In this document: one piece after another, positions 32,721 to 41,709 of the stretch
Layout of the letters: the number at the start of each line of letters is the position of its first letter
Position numbering within the stretch: position 1 is the first letter of the stretch
NCBI RefSeq assembly: GCF_001431315.2
Contig: NZ_LKHV02000001.1
Coordinates: 2,790,001-2,854,000 of the forward strand
Direction of reading: 5' to 3'
DNA length: 64,000 nt
From: Candidatus Berkiella cookevillensis
GTDB lineage: Bacteria > Pseudomonadota > Gammaproteobacteria > Berkiellales > Berkiellaceae
Notes under the pieces: model-generated
What the model was told of the DNA's origin: nothing
Database searches by the model: none
Seen by the model: only the letters and a program-made list of their open reading frames with translations
Position numbers and translations under genes: made by a program

Positions 32721-33320
32721 ATGAGTGAGGTCAGTATGCGTTCCTTATTATTACACCCTACATCTATAGCACAATGGCAAGGATTAATTCACGAAGCACA
32801 GAAAAGTCTTTCTATTGCTTTAAATACCGAACTTGAAGCTTATTTAGTGTTTTTACTCATGCGCTTTACGCAACAGCCAGAAGTTGCCCACAGTGTCCTT
32901 GGACTCGATTTTTTAGAGGGTACGCAACACATCAAAGCCAACCAAATCGATCTCTTGCGCAATGTTGGCGATAAATGCTTATTATTTGCCGGTTTATTCC
33001 CCGATCGTGCCTACAAACGCAGGGTAAGCCAGTATTATTTCATTAAATTAGGCAAAAGCGCTTATTTGAATTTATCAGAAAACAGCATCAATTCACAGCA
33101 AGCCACCTTGTTTGCAACATTGTGCACACAATTTCTCTTACTCACCGATATTTTGCAGGCAACACGCGAAATCTCTCAGCCAAACCAAGACTTAATGAAA
33201 GTAATTGAGCGCTGGCATACAACAGGCAGCCCCTTATCCTTACAAAATATTCAAAAAGCGACTCAAGGATTACCCAGTTTGCCACAAGCAAACAACGGCC
33301 CAAAAAAGTCTGTTCACTAA
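32721..33320 (+). CDS. Conserved hypothetical helical protein
   Basis: A 199-residue, mostly helical cytosolic protein of unknown function. Notable segments are FPDRAYKRRVSQYYFIKLGKSAYLNL split around residue 100, which look conserved and charged, and a Pro/Lys-rich tail. There is no signal peptide or membrane helix. AGAGGGA lies about 9 bases before the ATG. It precedes the PP-loop gene by 73 bases on the same strand and could be co-transcribed with it. Confidence 0.65.
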   Translation: MSEVSMRSLLLHPTSIAQWQGLIHEAQKSLSIALNTELEAYLVFLLMRFTQQPEVAHSVLGLDFLEGTQHIKANQIDLLRNVGDKCLLFAGLFPDRAYKRRVSQYYFIKLGKSAYLNLSENSINSQQATLFATLCTQFLLLTDILQATREISQPNQDLMKVIERWHTTGSPLSLQNIQKATQGLPSLPQANNGPKKSVH

Positions 33321-33393
33321 ATAGTCTGGAAACAAAGGCCAAAAGCCTTTATACTGCTGCCTTTGATTTTGATAAAAGTTAGTATTCGATCTT

Positions 33394-34587
33394 ATGACGC
33401 AGTATAAAGCGCTTGCTCTCATATCAGGGGGTTTAGACTCTCTGCTTGCCGCCAAAACCATCCAAGCTCAAGGCATACATGTGGAAGGTATTAATTTCTA
33501 TACCGGCTTTTGTGTGGAAGGTCACACACATGCGATACGCAAAAAAGATCAAGTAAAAATGAAACGCAATAATGCGCTTTGGGTTGCCGAAACACTGAAT
33601 ATCCCTTTACACATCATGGATGTCGTCGAAGAATATAAACAAGTCGTCTATCAGCCAAAATTTGGATATGGAAAACATCTCAATCCCTGTCTTGATTGTA
33701 AAGTATTCATGGTGGGTAAAGCCCATGAATGGATTCTTGAACATGGTTTTGATTTCATTATTACCGGCGAAGTAATTGGGCAACGCCCCAAATCTCAGCG
33801 TCGTGATACCATGAATGTTGTTCAGAAACACTCAGGTGCCCAAGATCGATTATTAAGACCTTTATCTGCTAAATTTTTCCCACCAACCTTACCCGAACGA
33901 ATGGGCTGGGTAGACAGAGATAAGCTCTTTGATATTCATGGTCGAGGCCGTAGTCGCCAATTAGAAATGGCCAAAAACCTTGGCATCACTGATTTCGCAC
34001 AACCTGCTGGCGGTTGCTGTTTTTTAACGGATAAATACTATTCTGCAAAACTCTTAGATTTATGGCAGGCTAACGGCACCAAGCAGTATGAATTAGATGA
34101 CATCATGCTTCTTAAGATTGGCCGACATTTGCGCCCTAAACCCCATTTTAAATTAATACTAGGTAGAGAAGAAGGTGAAAATAACTTCTTATCAGGCTAC
34201 AGAAAACAGTTCACACACATGAACCCCCAAAACTGTCTAGGGCCTTTCGGACTCATTGATGGTGTCTTAAAAGATGACAGTGATTATGAACTCGCCGCTA
34301 AAATATTATCGCGTTTCTGCAAACCCAAACGCGAGCTATCTACGCACGAAGATGCAGTGGGAATAGAAAAAGCAGAGACATGCCCAGAGATATGCATTGA
34401 ATTTACACATACGACTGGAGAGAAAAAACAACTTCGCGTCTGCCCCTTCACAGAAGTCGATATTCCTAAGTTCTGGTATGTGGAACAGAATTTATCTTCT
34501 CAACATGACACTATTCCAACACAGATACAAGTTAATTCATTGCTGAATGAATATTCAAATGAACATCCAGAAGAATTTTTAGAATGA
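33394..34587 (+). CDS. PP-loop ATPase, tRNA 2-thiouridylase-like
   Basis: An N-type ATP pyrophosphatase related to MnmA/ThiI enzymes, which adenylate a tRNA base before sulfur transfer. The 397-residue protein has the PP-loop SGGLDS (11-16), a CxxC pair in NPCLDCK (about 106-112), TGEVIGQ (about 129-135) as in ThiI, and a second cysteine pair in GGCCF (about 207-211). A C-terminal domain (about 240-397) differs from MnmA. The following TusA-like sulfur carrier overlaps it by 4 bases, which supports a thiolation role. The target base is not known from sequence, and it is distinct from canonical MnmA. Confidence 0.78.
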   Translation: MTQYKALALISGGLDSLLAAKTIQAQGIHVEGINFYTGFCVEGHTHAIRKKDQVKMKRNNALWVAETLNIPLHIMDVVEEYKQVVYQPKFGYGKHLNPCLDCKVFMVGKAHEWILEHGFDFIITGEVIGQRPKSQRRDTMNVVQKHSGAQDRLLRPLSAKFFPPTLPERMGWVDRDKLFDIHGRGRSRQLEMAKNLGITDFAQPAGGCCFLTDKYYSAKLLDLWQANGTKQYELDDIMLLKIGRHLRPKPHFKLILGREEGENNFLSGYRKQFTHMNPQNCLGPFGLIDGVLKDDSDYELAAKILSRFCKPKRELSTHEDAVGIEKAETCPEICIEFTHTTGEKKQLRVCPFTEVDIPKFWYVEQNLSSQHDTIPTQIQVNSLLNEYSNEHPEEFLE

Positions 34588-34808
34588 CCACTCATACACT
34601 TGATGCACGTCGCTTATTGTGCCCGATGCCTGTAATAAAATTACAGAACCTCGTTAAAAACTGTCAAAGCGGCGATCGTATCGAGATCACTTGTACCGAT
34701 CCAGGCACACAGCAAGATATTCCCATGTGGTGCAAAATATTCAAACATGAAGTTAGTATTGTTTCAGAAAATAATAGCGAATGGTTATTTGTAATCATAG
34801 TTAATTAA
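34584..34808 (+). CDS. TusA-family sulfur carrier
   Basis: TusA-like proteins carry sulfur as a persulfide on one Cys. The 74-residue protein has the LDARRLLCPMP motif, whose CPxP cysteine (Cys13) is the sulfur acceptor, and the beta-alpha-beta-alpha-beta length expected. Its ATG overlaps the stop of the PP-loop gene (ATGA), so the two are translationally coupled. I infer that it hands sulfur to that enzyme. It might instead be the cell's general TusA, feeding MnmA. Confidence 0.85.
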   Translation: MTTHTLDARRLLCPMPVIKLQNLVKNCQSGDRIEITCTDPGTQQDIPMWCKIFKHEVSIVSENNSEWLFVIIVN

Positions 34809-34838
34809 CATTGGTATCCTTGCTTCCTTTATTCATGC

Positions 34839-34866
34839 TTTACAAGCTTTCTTAAAAGAATAATAT
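34839..34866 (+). promoter_or_regulatory. Candidate promoter for glnA
   Basis: TTTACA (34839-34844) and TAATAT (34861-34866) are 16 bases apart, with a leader of about 76 bases. I looked for a sigma-54 GG-N10-GC element and found none. Confidence 0.4.
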
Positions 34867-34948
34867 AAAGCCAAAAGAGAATCATATTTCACCCATACTG
34901 CAGTTGCGTTAAGATGTGTCTTTTCAAATCTTAAGTAGGTGGATGGTC

Positions 34949-36358
34949 ATGTCGATTCAAACCGTATTAGAAATGATACAGAAACACGAAGTTAAATTTG
35001 TTGATATGCGCTTTACAGATACCCTCGGTAAAGAGCAACACGTTTCTGTTCCTGTCAGCCAAGTGACTGAGCAGTTTTTATCAGAAGGGAAAATGTTTGA
35101 CGGTTCTTCTATCGCTGGATGGCAAGGCATTAATGATTCTGACATGATTTTATTGGCAGATCCTGATACCGCTGTTTTAGATCCTTTCAGAGAAGACGTC
35201 ACTTTAAATTTAATCTGTGACATCCATAACCCTTCTACTTTACAAAATTACACAAAAGATCCTCGCTCGTTAGCACGACGCGCAGAACAATTCTTAAAAT
35301 CTACAGGCATTGCAGATACTGCTTATTTTGGTCCTGAACCTGAATTTTTCATTTTGGATGATGTCCGATGGAAAATAGGTATGAATGGTGCATTCTACGC
35401 GATTGATTCCAATGAAGCTGCCTGGAATTCTGAACGCTCAGAACAAGGTGGTAATTTAGGACACCGGCCTTCTGTCAAAGGTGGTTACTTCCCAGTTCCT
35501 CCTGTTGATTCTTCACAAGATCTTCGCTCTGAAATCTGTTTAACGCTTGAGCAAATGGGCTTAATTGTTGAAACACACCACCATGAAGTAGCAACAGCCA
35601 ACCAATGCGAAATTGGTATTCAATTTAATACCCTTGTTAAAAAAGCAGATGAATTACAAATTCTAAAATACGTTGTACATAATGTTGCCCACGCCTACGG
35701 AAAAACAGCAACCTTTATGCCTAAACCACTAGTTGGTGATAATGGAAGCGGTATGCACTGCCATATCTCTCTGGCAAAAGACGGCAGAAATCTATTCAGT
35801 GGCGATGGTTATGCAGGCCTATCTGAAACAGCGCTCTTTTTCATGGGCGGTATTTTAAAGCATGCAAAAGCATTGAATGCCTTTACCAATGCAACCACCA
35901 ACAGCTACAAACGTCTCGTTCCTGGTTACGAAGCGCCTGTTTATTTGGCCTATTCAGCACGTAATCGTTCTGCTTCTATTCGAATTCCTTATACAACGTC
36001 ACCTAAAGCACGCCGTATAGAGATTAGATTCCCTGATGCAGCAACGAATCCTTATTTCTCATTTGCAGCCATGCTCATGGCCGGTATCGATGGCATCAAA
36101 AATCAAATCCACCCTGGTGAACCAATGGATAAAGATTTATATAATCTGCCACCTGAAGAAGCCGCTGAATTATCTACTGTTGCAGCCAATTTACAAGAAG
36201 CTTTAGATTGTTTACAAAAGGACCACCAATTCTTAAAAGAAGGCGGTGTATTTACCGACGATCTCATTCAAAGCTATATCAAGCTCAAACAAGAAGAAGT
36301 TCTGCGTTTGGCAATGACCACACATCCCATTGAGTTTGAGATGTACTATAGTCTCTAA
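34949..36358 (+). CDS. glnA: Glutamine synthetase, type I
   Basis: GlnA condenses glutamate and ammonia with ATP, the main ammonium assimilation step. The ATG at 34949 has AGGTGG 6 bases upstream and gives 469 residues, the same length as E. coli GlnA; a GTG at 34916 and ATG at 34943 are less likely. Visible are FDGSSIAGW, the NGSGMHCH loop, and DLYNLPPEE, the conserved Tyr site for adenylylation, so activity is probably tuned by GlnE. It carries the type I-beta insertion. A dispersed repeat follows. Confidence 0.97.
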   Translation: MSIQTVLEMIQKHEVKFVDMRFTDTLGKEQHVSVPVSQVTEQFLSEGKMFDGSSIAGWQGINDSDMILLADPDTAVLDPFREDVTLNLICDIHNPSTLQNYTKDPRSLARRAEQFLKSTGIADTAYFGPEPEFFILDDVRWKIGMNGAFYAIDSNEAAWNSERSEQGGNLGHRPSVKGGYFPVPPVDSSQDLRSEICLTLEQMGLIVETHHHEVATANQCEIGIQFNTLVKKADELQILKYVVHNVAHAYGKTATFMPKPLVGDNGSGMHCHISLAKDGRNLFSGDGYAGLSETALFFMGGILKHAKALNAFTNATTNSYKRLVPGYEAPVYLAYSARNRSASIRIPYTTSPKARRIEIRFPDAATNPYFSFAAMLMAGIDGIKNQIHPGEPMDKDLYNLPPEEAAELSTVAANLQEALDCLQKDHQFLKEGGVFTDDLIQSYIKLKQEEVLRLAMTTHPIEFEMYYSL

Positions 36359-36369
36359 TAAGTTCTTAT

Positions 36370-36582
36370 ATAGTCTACACACATGAACTTGCAGGAGGCA
36401 TCAAGTACCCCCTGAAAGCTCATGTGCTGTGACTATACCCACAACAGATGATTCGTCGGTTAGGCGGCAAGCGTTCGAGCAATAGGAGTGTATACAAAAT
36501 ACATGACTATTGTGAGATACGCGAAGCCAACAACACCGACATTGTGCCCTTTTACGGGTAAGATTCATCTGTGAAGGGTATA
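36370..36582 (+). repeat. Dispersed intergenic repeat, copy A
   Basis: The element begins with TATAGTC...CATGA, then a hairpin whose right arm (36420-36437) is the exact inverse of the copy B left edge (53411-53428). The core from 36461 to 36576 aligns with 53438-53549, including a TGTAT-loop-ATACA hairpin (36489-36503). The CGGGTAAGATTCATC end also matches copy C. It fills the glnA to DUF4124 gap. Confidence 0.75.
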
Positions 36583-36605
36583 TATCATCAAAGAGCGTTA
36601 CTACT

Positions 36606-37157
36606 ATGCAAAATTTTATGCTTTCTACTCTCATACTGATCTTTAGCTTTAGCGTCTATGCGTCTTCTGTACCTATTTATAAGTCAAAAGATGAAAAAGG
36701 TAATATTAGTTACAGTGATAAAAAAGCCACATCTCAAAATGAAGCTTTGCATCTACCTCCTTTATCCACCTATACTTCTCCCTCCCTTCCTGTGGACAGC
36801 TCTGACAACAATGCTGCGCCCCTGTTGCCCATAAAAACAAGCGTTCAAGCGTACAAGATGGTATTTATTGCACCTAAAAATGACCATATTTTTACGCATG
36901 AAATAGACAGTATTGAAATTAGTTTATTGCTAGAACCCAGCCTACAGGCAGATGATAGAATTATATTAAAAGCAAATGGTAATGCTTTAGGTGGATTTCG
37001 TGATAACCCCAATTTTAAAATTGATCGCTTAGACAGAGGTAGCTATAAGCTTCAGGCTTTTGTTTATTCAAAATCAAATCTCCAAAAGCCTAAGGGACAA
37101 ACAGAAATCATTACTATCTATCAAATCAGAGAAATGATTCGAAAAAAAGCACCTTAG
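36606..37157 (+). CDS. Exported DUF4124-domain protein
   Basis: The 183-residue protein has a signal peptide (about 1-19, cleavage after VYA) followed by IYKSKDEKGNISYSDK, the DUF4124 signature of a small periplasmic beta domain. A Pro/Ser linker separates this from a C-terminal beta-rich domain (about 80-180). DUF4124 proteins are common beside glnA in gammaproteobacteria; their role is not established. The gene follows glnA on the same strand with the repeat between. Confidence 0.8.
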   Translation: MQNFMLSTLILIFSFSVYASSVPIYKSKDEKGNISYSDKKATSQNEALHLPPLSTYTSPSLPVDSSDNNAAPLLPIKTSVQAYKMVFIAPKNDHIFTHEIDSIEISLLLEPSLQADDRIILKANGNALGGFRDNPNFKIDRLDRGSYKLQAFVYSKSNLQKPKGQTEIITIYQIREMIRKKAP

Positions 37158-37177
37158 CGTTTAATGATCCGCCCTTG

Positions 37178-38914
37178 TTACATCACATAACAGCCGTTTG
37201 CTCGAGGTTTATCGGACTCTTCTTCTGACAAATCATCTCCACTCTGACGTAGATCTAAGACAGCATCTAATTGCTGCGCCAGCCTTGATCCATCTGGATC
37301 ATCCTCTTCAAGTCGAAAATCAGATTGACCACGAATCAGAGCATTGAGACGATCGTATCCGGGTGTAAAAAGGGGCGAAGAGAATGGCAGTAAAGCATCA
37401 CGTCGGCGCAGACTCGGTAAGCCTACAAATCTTGTTCTTCTTTCCTCGCTGACCGAATCATCTGCAATAAAAGAGGAAGAAGAGGAAGAGGATGGTAAAG
37501 ACACAGTTTGTGAACTTGAATGAGGTGAGTGTTCGATTTCTGGGAGTGACTCTTCTAGGCTCAGACTATTTAATAAAGGAATTTGAGGCAATAAGAAGGA
37601 ATAGCTTGCCAACAAGGGCATGGGTATTCTTGAACGCCCTGTTAATAAAGATAATGAAATGGGTGACATTGTGCTTGAATGAGTCACATGAGAACGAGAA
37701 GGAGAGACCATATCTTCAATGGTTGCTTTCACAAGTGCTGATTGCGTAGTCTGGTAAAGCGCATACAATTGATGCGGTTCATTACATTCTTTGTCCAACA
37801 ACTTTTGTACAATAACGTCTTCAGGTAAATTTAAACAGAGTAATGATTCGGGTAATGGAAATACAACCTCATAAATATTGATCTGGTGCCCCATCGCATA
37901 AGCAATAATGACAAACTCAATTGCTTCAGTGATCAATCTTAAGATCTCTTGCTCACCCATCTCGGCACGCTTCTCAGTATTGAAAATAAATTTGATCAAT
38001 CCAGCATTGCGTCCTTGAGGATCCATATTAAAGCGATATATTTCTGCTAATTCTCTATTAAGTTCGAAATTATTACTAATTCGGCTTCTTTTTTTAAGAA
38101 TATTCACTAAAGCAACACCCAAATCAGCTGCGCTAAATTTTTTCTCTAGATTTACTAACCAAAACTCGATCCAACCTTTAACATGTGTCAAGCAGCCTTC
38201 CTGCACTTGATTACGTGCCAGTTTAACCTCTTGAATGCGCTCTTCTAACCATTGCTGCTTTTCTCCATCTACTGTCTTCTGATAAGAGACTAATTCTCTT
38301 AATAATAAATCATAATTGAAAAAATCATTTCTTCTATAAGAACGACATTCAACCGTACTAAACCAAAGCTCTGTAAAATTCATATAAAAACGCATGCTGT
38401 CTTGATCTAAAGTAGACCATAGATTCAGTATCCCTGCGAAAATATTTTTCATAAAAAAATGATAATGATCAAAAGGTATAATCCGAATATCACCATCATT
38501 CTCTGAACTTTGAGCATGCTGCGACAAACGTTGATAATGCTCAGTGAGCGGATGGGCAGCGATGTTATTCCAACTTTTAATCAATTTTGCAACAATTTCA
38601 TCATGCACCTCATCATCAATCATATCGCTGATATGATTTTTCAGATTCTCAATAATGGCTTTATCACCCTCCAAAAAAAGACCTGGTTTCAACCCAATTT
38701 TCTCGGACAAAGCAAAGACAATATGTGCTTGAATTAAATCGCTTAGGAGTGGCAATAATGATCGTGAAATACGCAAAGATCGTAGCATCGGCTCAAAGTC
38801 ATCAATCAAAAAAGAGTTAATATATCCAAAGTGATCGATCAAAAATAATTGCTTTTTTTGTGACGTGCGTGAGCAATCAATCGGCTTAACGTTTTTATAG
38901 GTGCCGGTTATCAT
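37178..38914 (-). CDS. Orphan protein ending in a CaaX box, candidate prenylated effector
   Basis: I know no family for this 578-residue protein. Residues 1-400 are helical and cytosolic in composition. Residues 400-510 are Ser/Pro-rich and disordered, with a run of eight Ser encoded by near-repeats that could slip. The C-terminus is acidic (LSEEESD) and ends G-C-Y-V-M. The last four residues fit the eukaryotic CaaX prenylation signal, with Met favouring farnesylation, and the stop codon was checked on the minus strand. Bacteria do not prenylate such boxes, but Legionella effectors exploit host enzymes this way. The glutamate cluster near the end resembles the E-block of Dot/Icm substrates. 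AAGGA lies 9 bases before the ATG. Confidence 0.75.
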   Translation of the reverse strand: MITGTYKNVKPIDCSRTSQKKQLFLIDHFGYINSFLIDDFEPMLRSLRISRSLLPLLSDLIQAHIVFALSEKIGLKPGLFLEGDKAIIENLKNHISDMIDDEVHDEIVAKLIKSWNNIAAHPLTEHYQRLSQHAQSSENDGDIRIIPFDHYHFFMKNIFAGILNLWSTLDQDSMRFYMNFTELWFSTVECRSYRRNDFFNYDLLLRELVSYQKTVDGEKQQWLEERIQEVKLARNQVQEGCLTHVKGWIEFWLVNLEKKFSAADLGVALVNILKKRSRISNNFELNRELAEIYRFNMDPQGRNAGLIKFIFNTEKRAEMGEQEILRLITEAIEFVIIAYAMGHQINIYEVVFPLPESLLCLNLPEDVIVQKLLDKECNEPHQLYALYQTTQSALVKATIEDMVSPSRSHVTHSSTMSPISLSLLTGRSRIPMPLLASYSFLLPQIPLLNSLSLEESLPEIEHSPHSSSQTVSLPSSSSSSSFIADDSVSEERRTRFVGLPSLRRRDALLPFSSPLFTPGYDRLNALIRGQSDFRLEEDDPDGSRLAQQLDAVLDLRQSGDDLSEEESDKPRANGCYVM

Positions 38915-38978
38915 AGTAGCGTTCCTTCGCTTTGTGACTATATTTTGTTATACCAATCTTCAATTAAGCTTGGCAACC

Positions 38979-39419
38979 CTATGGTTTCTCAATCCATTTA
39001 TAAGAAACGTAGCTTATATAATCACTTTCTCCAACGCTGCCGTGCGTCGCAATTGCTTTAAGAGAAATACCCCTTGGTATTTGACTCGTTTCAGCAGTAG
39101 TGTTTGCTGCGTCACAAGAAACATCAACATGAAATCCTTGTAAGGCACCCATTTCTTTAGTAAAAGTAAGGCTTTGGGCTGGACATTTATGGGGTTCTCG
39201 CTCATAACTGCGAGTCGCTATTTCCAAAGCACTTACTGTAGCCAAGTTAGCGCGCGCTTCCAGTAAGGACAAATATATGTTTTTCTGAGAAAGCTTTGTA
39301 AAATGAAATCCCATCATGGTAATTGCAGCAATGATTAATAGCACAAAAATGGCTATCAATAATGCAAAACCAGGCTGATTATTCTTGAAAAATGATTTGT
39401 TGCACAAAAGTATAGTCAT
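38979..39419 (-). CDS. MshP/PilX-like minor pilus protein
   Basis: The last gene of the pilus operon. The 146-residue protein has a type IV prepilin-like leader ending Q-P-G before FALLIAIFVLL, a long hydrophobic helix without the usual Glu at position 5, as is common in PilX/MshP. Two cysteines (CPAQ and VSCD) may form a disulfide. It overlaps the upstream minor pilin gene by 41 bases. It probably helps initiate pilus assembly at the inner membrane. Confidence 0.75.
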   Translation of the reverse strand: MTILLCNKSFFKNNQPGFALLIAIFVLLIIAAITMMGFHFTKLSQKNIYLSLLEARANLATVSALEIATRSYEREPHKCPAQSLTFTKEMGALQGFHVDVSCDAANTTAETSQIPRGISLKAIATHGSVGESDYISYVSYKWIEKP

Positions 39420-40116
39420 TTTCAGTATCGATACGTTGCACTAAATTTATATTAAGCGTTTTATAGCCCTTATACCAATTAAATTTACAATCTGTTAAAT
39501 GACTTATTAAAGCAGGCTCTCCATTATCAAGATCTTCTCTAATTAATTTTCTAACTAATGTCTGTGTTTCTCGCGAAAAATCGATACTGTACTCAGGGGA
39601 TAGCATATAGATCACAGCCCAATTAGAATGATTTAATTCATTCTTATCATTGCGACTCAACTCAAAACTCAAGATCAGATTATGCGCTTGATTATTCATC
39701 TGTACGTCCAGGATAATCGTAGGGTGAGATGCCACAGCTATCGCAGCCATAGCCTTTAAAGCCTGCCCTTCTATGTTTAATGACTCGGGTATTTTCACTG
39801 CCCAACCTTGCTCAACTTTTTGGAGATAGGCTCCACCATGATAAAGAATCTTACGATATCGAATGGATGATTTGTCTGCATTTATCGCCATAGAATAAGG
39901 GTAAGCTGAGGATAACTCCGCACTTAAAAAATCACTGGCATGCGATAAGATAGAATATGTCATATGATTTTGTCGCACTGCTGTGAAGGCATTAGAAAAG
40001 CTTAAACTCAGCAGAATAAACACTTTCATTGTGATGGCCAACACAATCAGTGCCAAAAGCATCTCAATCAGTGTGAAGCCATGCACACTTTTAGGAAATA
40101 CGTTATTAGCTTTCAT
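39379..40116 (-). CDS. MshO-like minor prepilin
   Basis: A 245-residue minor pilin with a short leader ending V-H-G, cleaved before FTLIEM with the conserved Glu5, then the hydrophobic assembly helix. The C-terminal beta-rich domain is larger than in the neighbours, as in MshO/PilW. It overlaps the genes on both sides (10 and 41 bases). Naming follows position in the operon; sequence alone supports only 'minor pilin'. Confidence 0.78.
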   Translation of the reverse strand: MKANNVFPKSVHGFTLIEMLLALIVLAITMKVFILLSLSFSNAFTAVRQNHMTYSILSHASDFLSAELSSAYPYSMAINADKSSIRYRKILYHGGAYLQKVEQGWAVKIPESLNIEGQALKAMAAIAVASHPTIILDVQMNNQAHNLILSFELSRNDKNELNHSNWAVIYMLSPEYSIDFSRETQTLVRKLIREDLDNGEPALISHLTDCKFNWYKGYKTLNINLVQRIDTENDYTFVQQIIFQE

Positions 40117-40567
40117 GATAACTTTGTAATTTACTAAAGTAAAAAGAATGGCCTCTTTTGTCCTTCAAACAAAGATTCCATAAATGAAAGACATTTTGCT
40201 GCAAGTGCACAGGCTGTTTTTGAAAGTAAATAGAAAATTCGTGGTAACTGGCATCTTGATAAAAAGGCAATAAATCTACCACTTGCGCTTTATAGAGCGA
40301 TTGGCAATCACTCTCAGAACGAGAGGCAGGAGCACTAAAAATAGCTAAGCAATGATTATCTAACTTTATTTCTTTATCAATCTCCATTAAATGAAAAAGA
40401 CTAAAGGCTATCTGCACTGCTTGCTTCTCAATCAGTGGCTGAGTGCCTATTTTTAGCATATACAAAAATCCCTGATAAGCACCAGAAAAGGTAATACCCA
40501 CTATCACAATAGCAAATATCAATTCGATCAGCGTCACACCGCTTTGTGCTCGGTAATTAATAAACAT
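40106..40567 (-). CDS. MshD-like minor prepilin
   Basis: A minor pilin with leader MFINYRAQSG and the cleaved N-terminus VTLIELIFAIV. I place the start at 40567, giving a normal ten-residue leader with GGA about 10 bases upstream. In-frame ATG codons at 40582 and 40624 would give unusually long leaders. It overlaps the MshC-like gene before it and the MshO-like gene after it. Two Cys in the globular domain could form a disulfide. Confidence 0.75.
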   Translation of the reverse strand: MFINYRAQSGVTLIELIFAIVIVGITFSGAYQGFLYMLKIGTQPLIEKQAVQIAFSLFHLMEIDKEIKLDNHCLAIFSAPASRSESDCQSLYKAQVVDLLPFYQDASYHEFSIYFQKQPVHLQQNVFHLWNLCLKDKRGHSFYFSKLQSYHES

Positions 40568-41015
40568 AAGAAGTCTGTCCATCAATAGAAATGACTTGTC
40601 CACCAATACGGTACTGTATCTCATCTTTGTTTTTGTCTTTATCTAAAATCAACACACTGCCATCTGGGTTGAACTGTACTTGTTCGGGACAAATCATTTT
40701 CAAGCTTGGAGAGATAGACACAACATCTATATGATTTATATTGTGTGGTGTTTTCGTCAAAGGATCTAAGCGCATCACCGTCATAGTATGCTGTTTGACA
40801 TCACATCTAACCAAGATGCTGTGTTTGCTCTGACGTGCAAAGGAAGCGGCAGCATTTAACAAGGTGTAAATTTCATCACTCACTGTATGCGCATGAAAAC
40901 GATTATAAGTAGAAGAAAAAGAAAAGCCTACGATACCCAAGATCGCAGTAATGATAAGAACCAACATCATTTCTAGTAAGGAATAGCCATCTGCTGCCTT
41001 GTTTGAAGAACACAT
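40557..41015 (-). CDS. MshC/GspH-like minor prepilin
   Basis: This 152-residue protein has leader MCSSNKAADG, cleaved before YSLLEMMLVL with Glu5 in place. The globular domain resembles the GspH/FimT minor pseudopilin layout (LLNAAASFARQSKHSILVRC). It sits just after the major pilin candidate, the mshC position of the Vibrio cluster, separated from it by 28 bases. Confidence 0.78.
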   Translation of the reverse strand: MCSSNKAADGYSLLEMMLVLIITAILGIVGFSFSSTYNRFHAHTVSDEIYTLLNAAASFARQSKHSILVRCDVKQHTMTVMRLDPLTKTPHNINHIDVVSISPSLKMICPEQVQFNPDGSVLILDKDKNKDEIQYRIGGQVISIDGQTSYVY

Positions 41016-41043
41016 TATTATCTACCTGCAGCATAAAAATATT

Positions 41044-41604
41044 CTATTGGTATAATACCTCGCCCGTATTCGCTTTATATTTTATGAAATTTTTAGAATT
41101 CTTATAAGTATAGATACACTCGTTATTGCCCATTGCCTTAGCACAAAAGTCACCACTACTACACTTACCGTTTGCGTCTGCGGGAATCACTGTTACACCA
41201 GAAAGATTAATCACATGCGTTAGAATCTCACTACACGCATCATGTCCTGCCTCACCTTCATTATTGATATCAGAAAGTGCAGTATTACCATCTCCACTGA
41301 TACCAATGGGAAATCCCTTGGCATTAAAAATAGTCTCTGGCGTACCGTCTTCATCCATATCCAAATAAGCTTGCTTATTTGAACTTAATTCCCATTTTGT
41401 TTTTGCAATCAGAAGCCCTGTACTAAAAGCGCCACCTGTGCTTTTTACCACTGCTACTTCGGCCTCTTGAGTGACGTTTAGAAATCTTGGTAGAGCAACA
41501 GCTGCCAACATACTAAGCAACACCACAACAATCACTAATTCAATTAATGTAAAGCCTTTGGCATCAAAATGATATAGACGCATCGCCGTACTTACCTTAT
41601 ACAT
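41044..41604 (-). CDS. MshA/MshB-like type IV pilin
   Basis: Probable main pilin of the operon. GFTLIELVIVVVLL gives the prepilin cleavage site and Glu5; the helix ends ALPRFLN. Possible starts are 41628, 41604 and 41583. I give 41604, which has GAAGGG close upstream; 41583 would leave a ten-residue leader. The globular domain has four or more Cys and a DMDEDG stretch resembling calcium-binding DxDxDG loops. Only one gene occupies the place where Vibrio has both mshB and mshA. Confidence 0.82.
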   Translation of the reverse strand: MYKVSTAMRLYHFDAKGFTLIELVIVVVLLSMLAAVALPRFLNVTQEAEVAVVKSTGGAFSTGLLIAKTKWELSSNKQAYLDMDEDGTPETIFNAKGFPIGISGDGNTALSDINNEGEAGHDACSEILTHVINLSGVTVIPADANGKCSSGDFCAKAMGNNECIYTYKNSKNFIKYKANTGEVLYQ

Positions 41605-41709
41605 AAACCCTTCACAGCTGGATATCATGTACTTAACGCTTTTTTAGTTAAGCACATAGTTAAATATAGATCTCATCTATAGACTCTATCGTACAATCAT
41701 GGCAAATCA

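Noticed and set aside
34809-34948. Sigma-54 promoter for glnA
   Set aside because: TGGTATCCTTGC has the wrong spacing: 7 instead of 10 bases between GG and GC.
36461-36582. A tRNA gene suggested by GTTCGAGC in the dispersed repeat
   Set aside because: No cloverleaf, anticodon stem or CCA-side acceptor stem can be drawn around it.
37468-37494. A phase-variable repeat in the Ser-run of the CaaX gene
   Set aside because: The codons mix TCT and TCC without a long perfect unit, and any three-base change would keep the frame.
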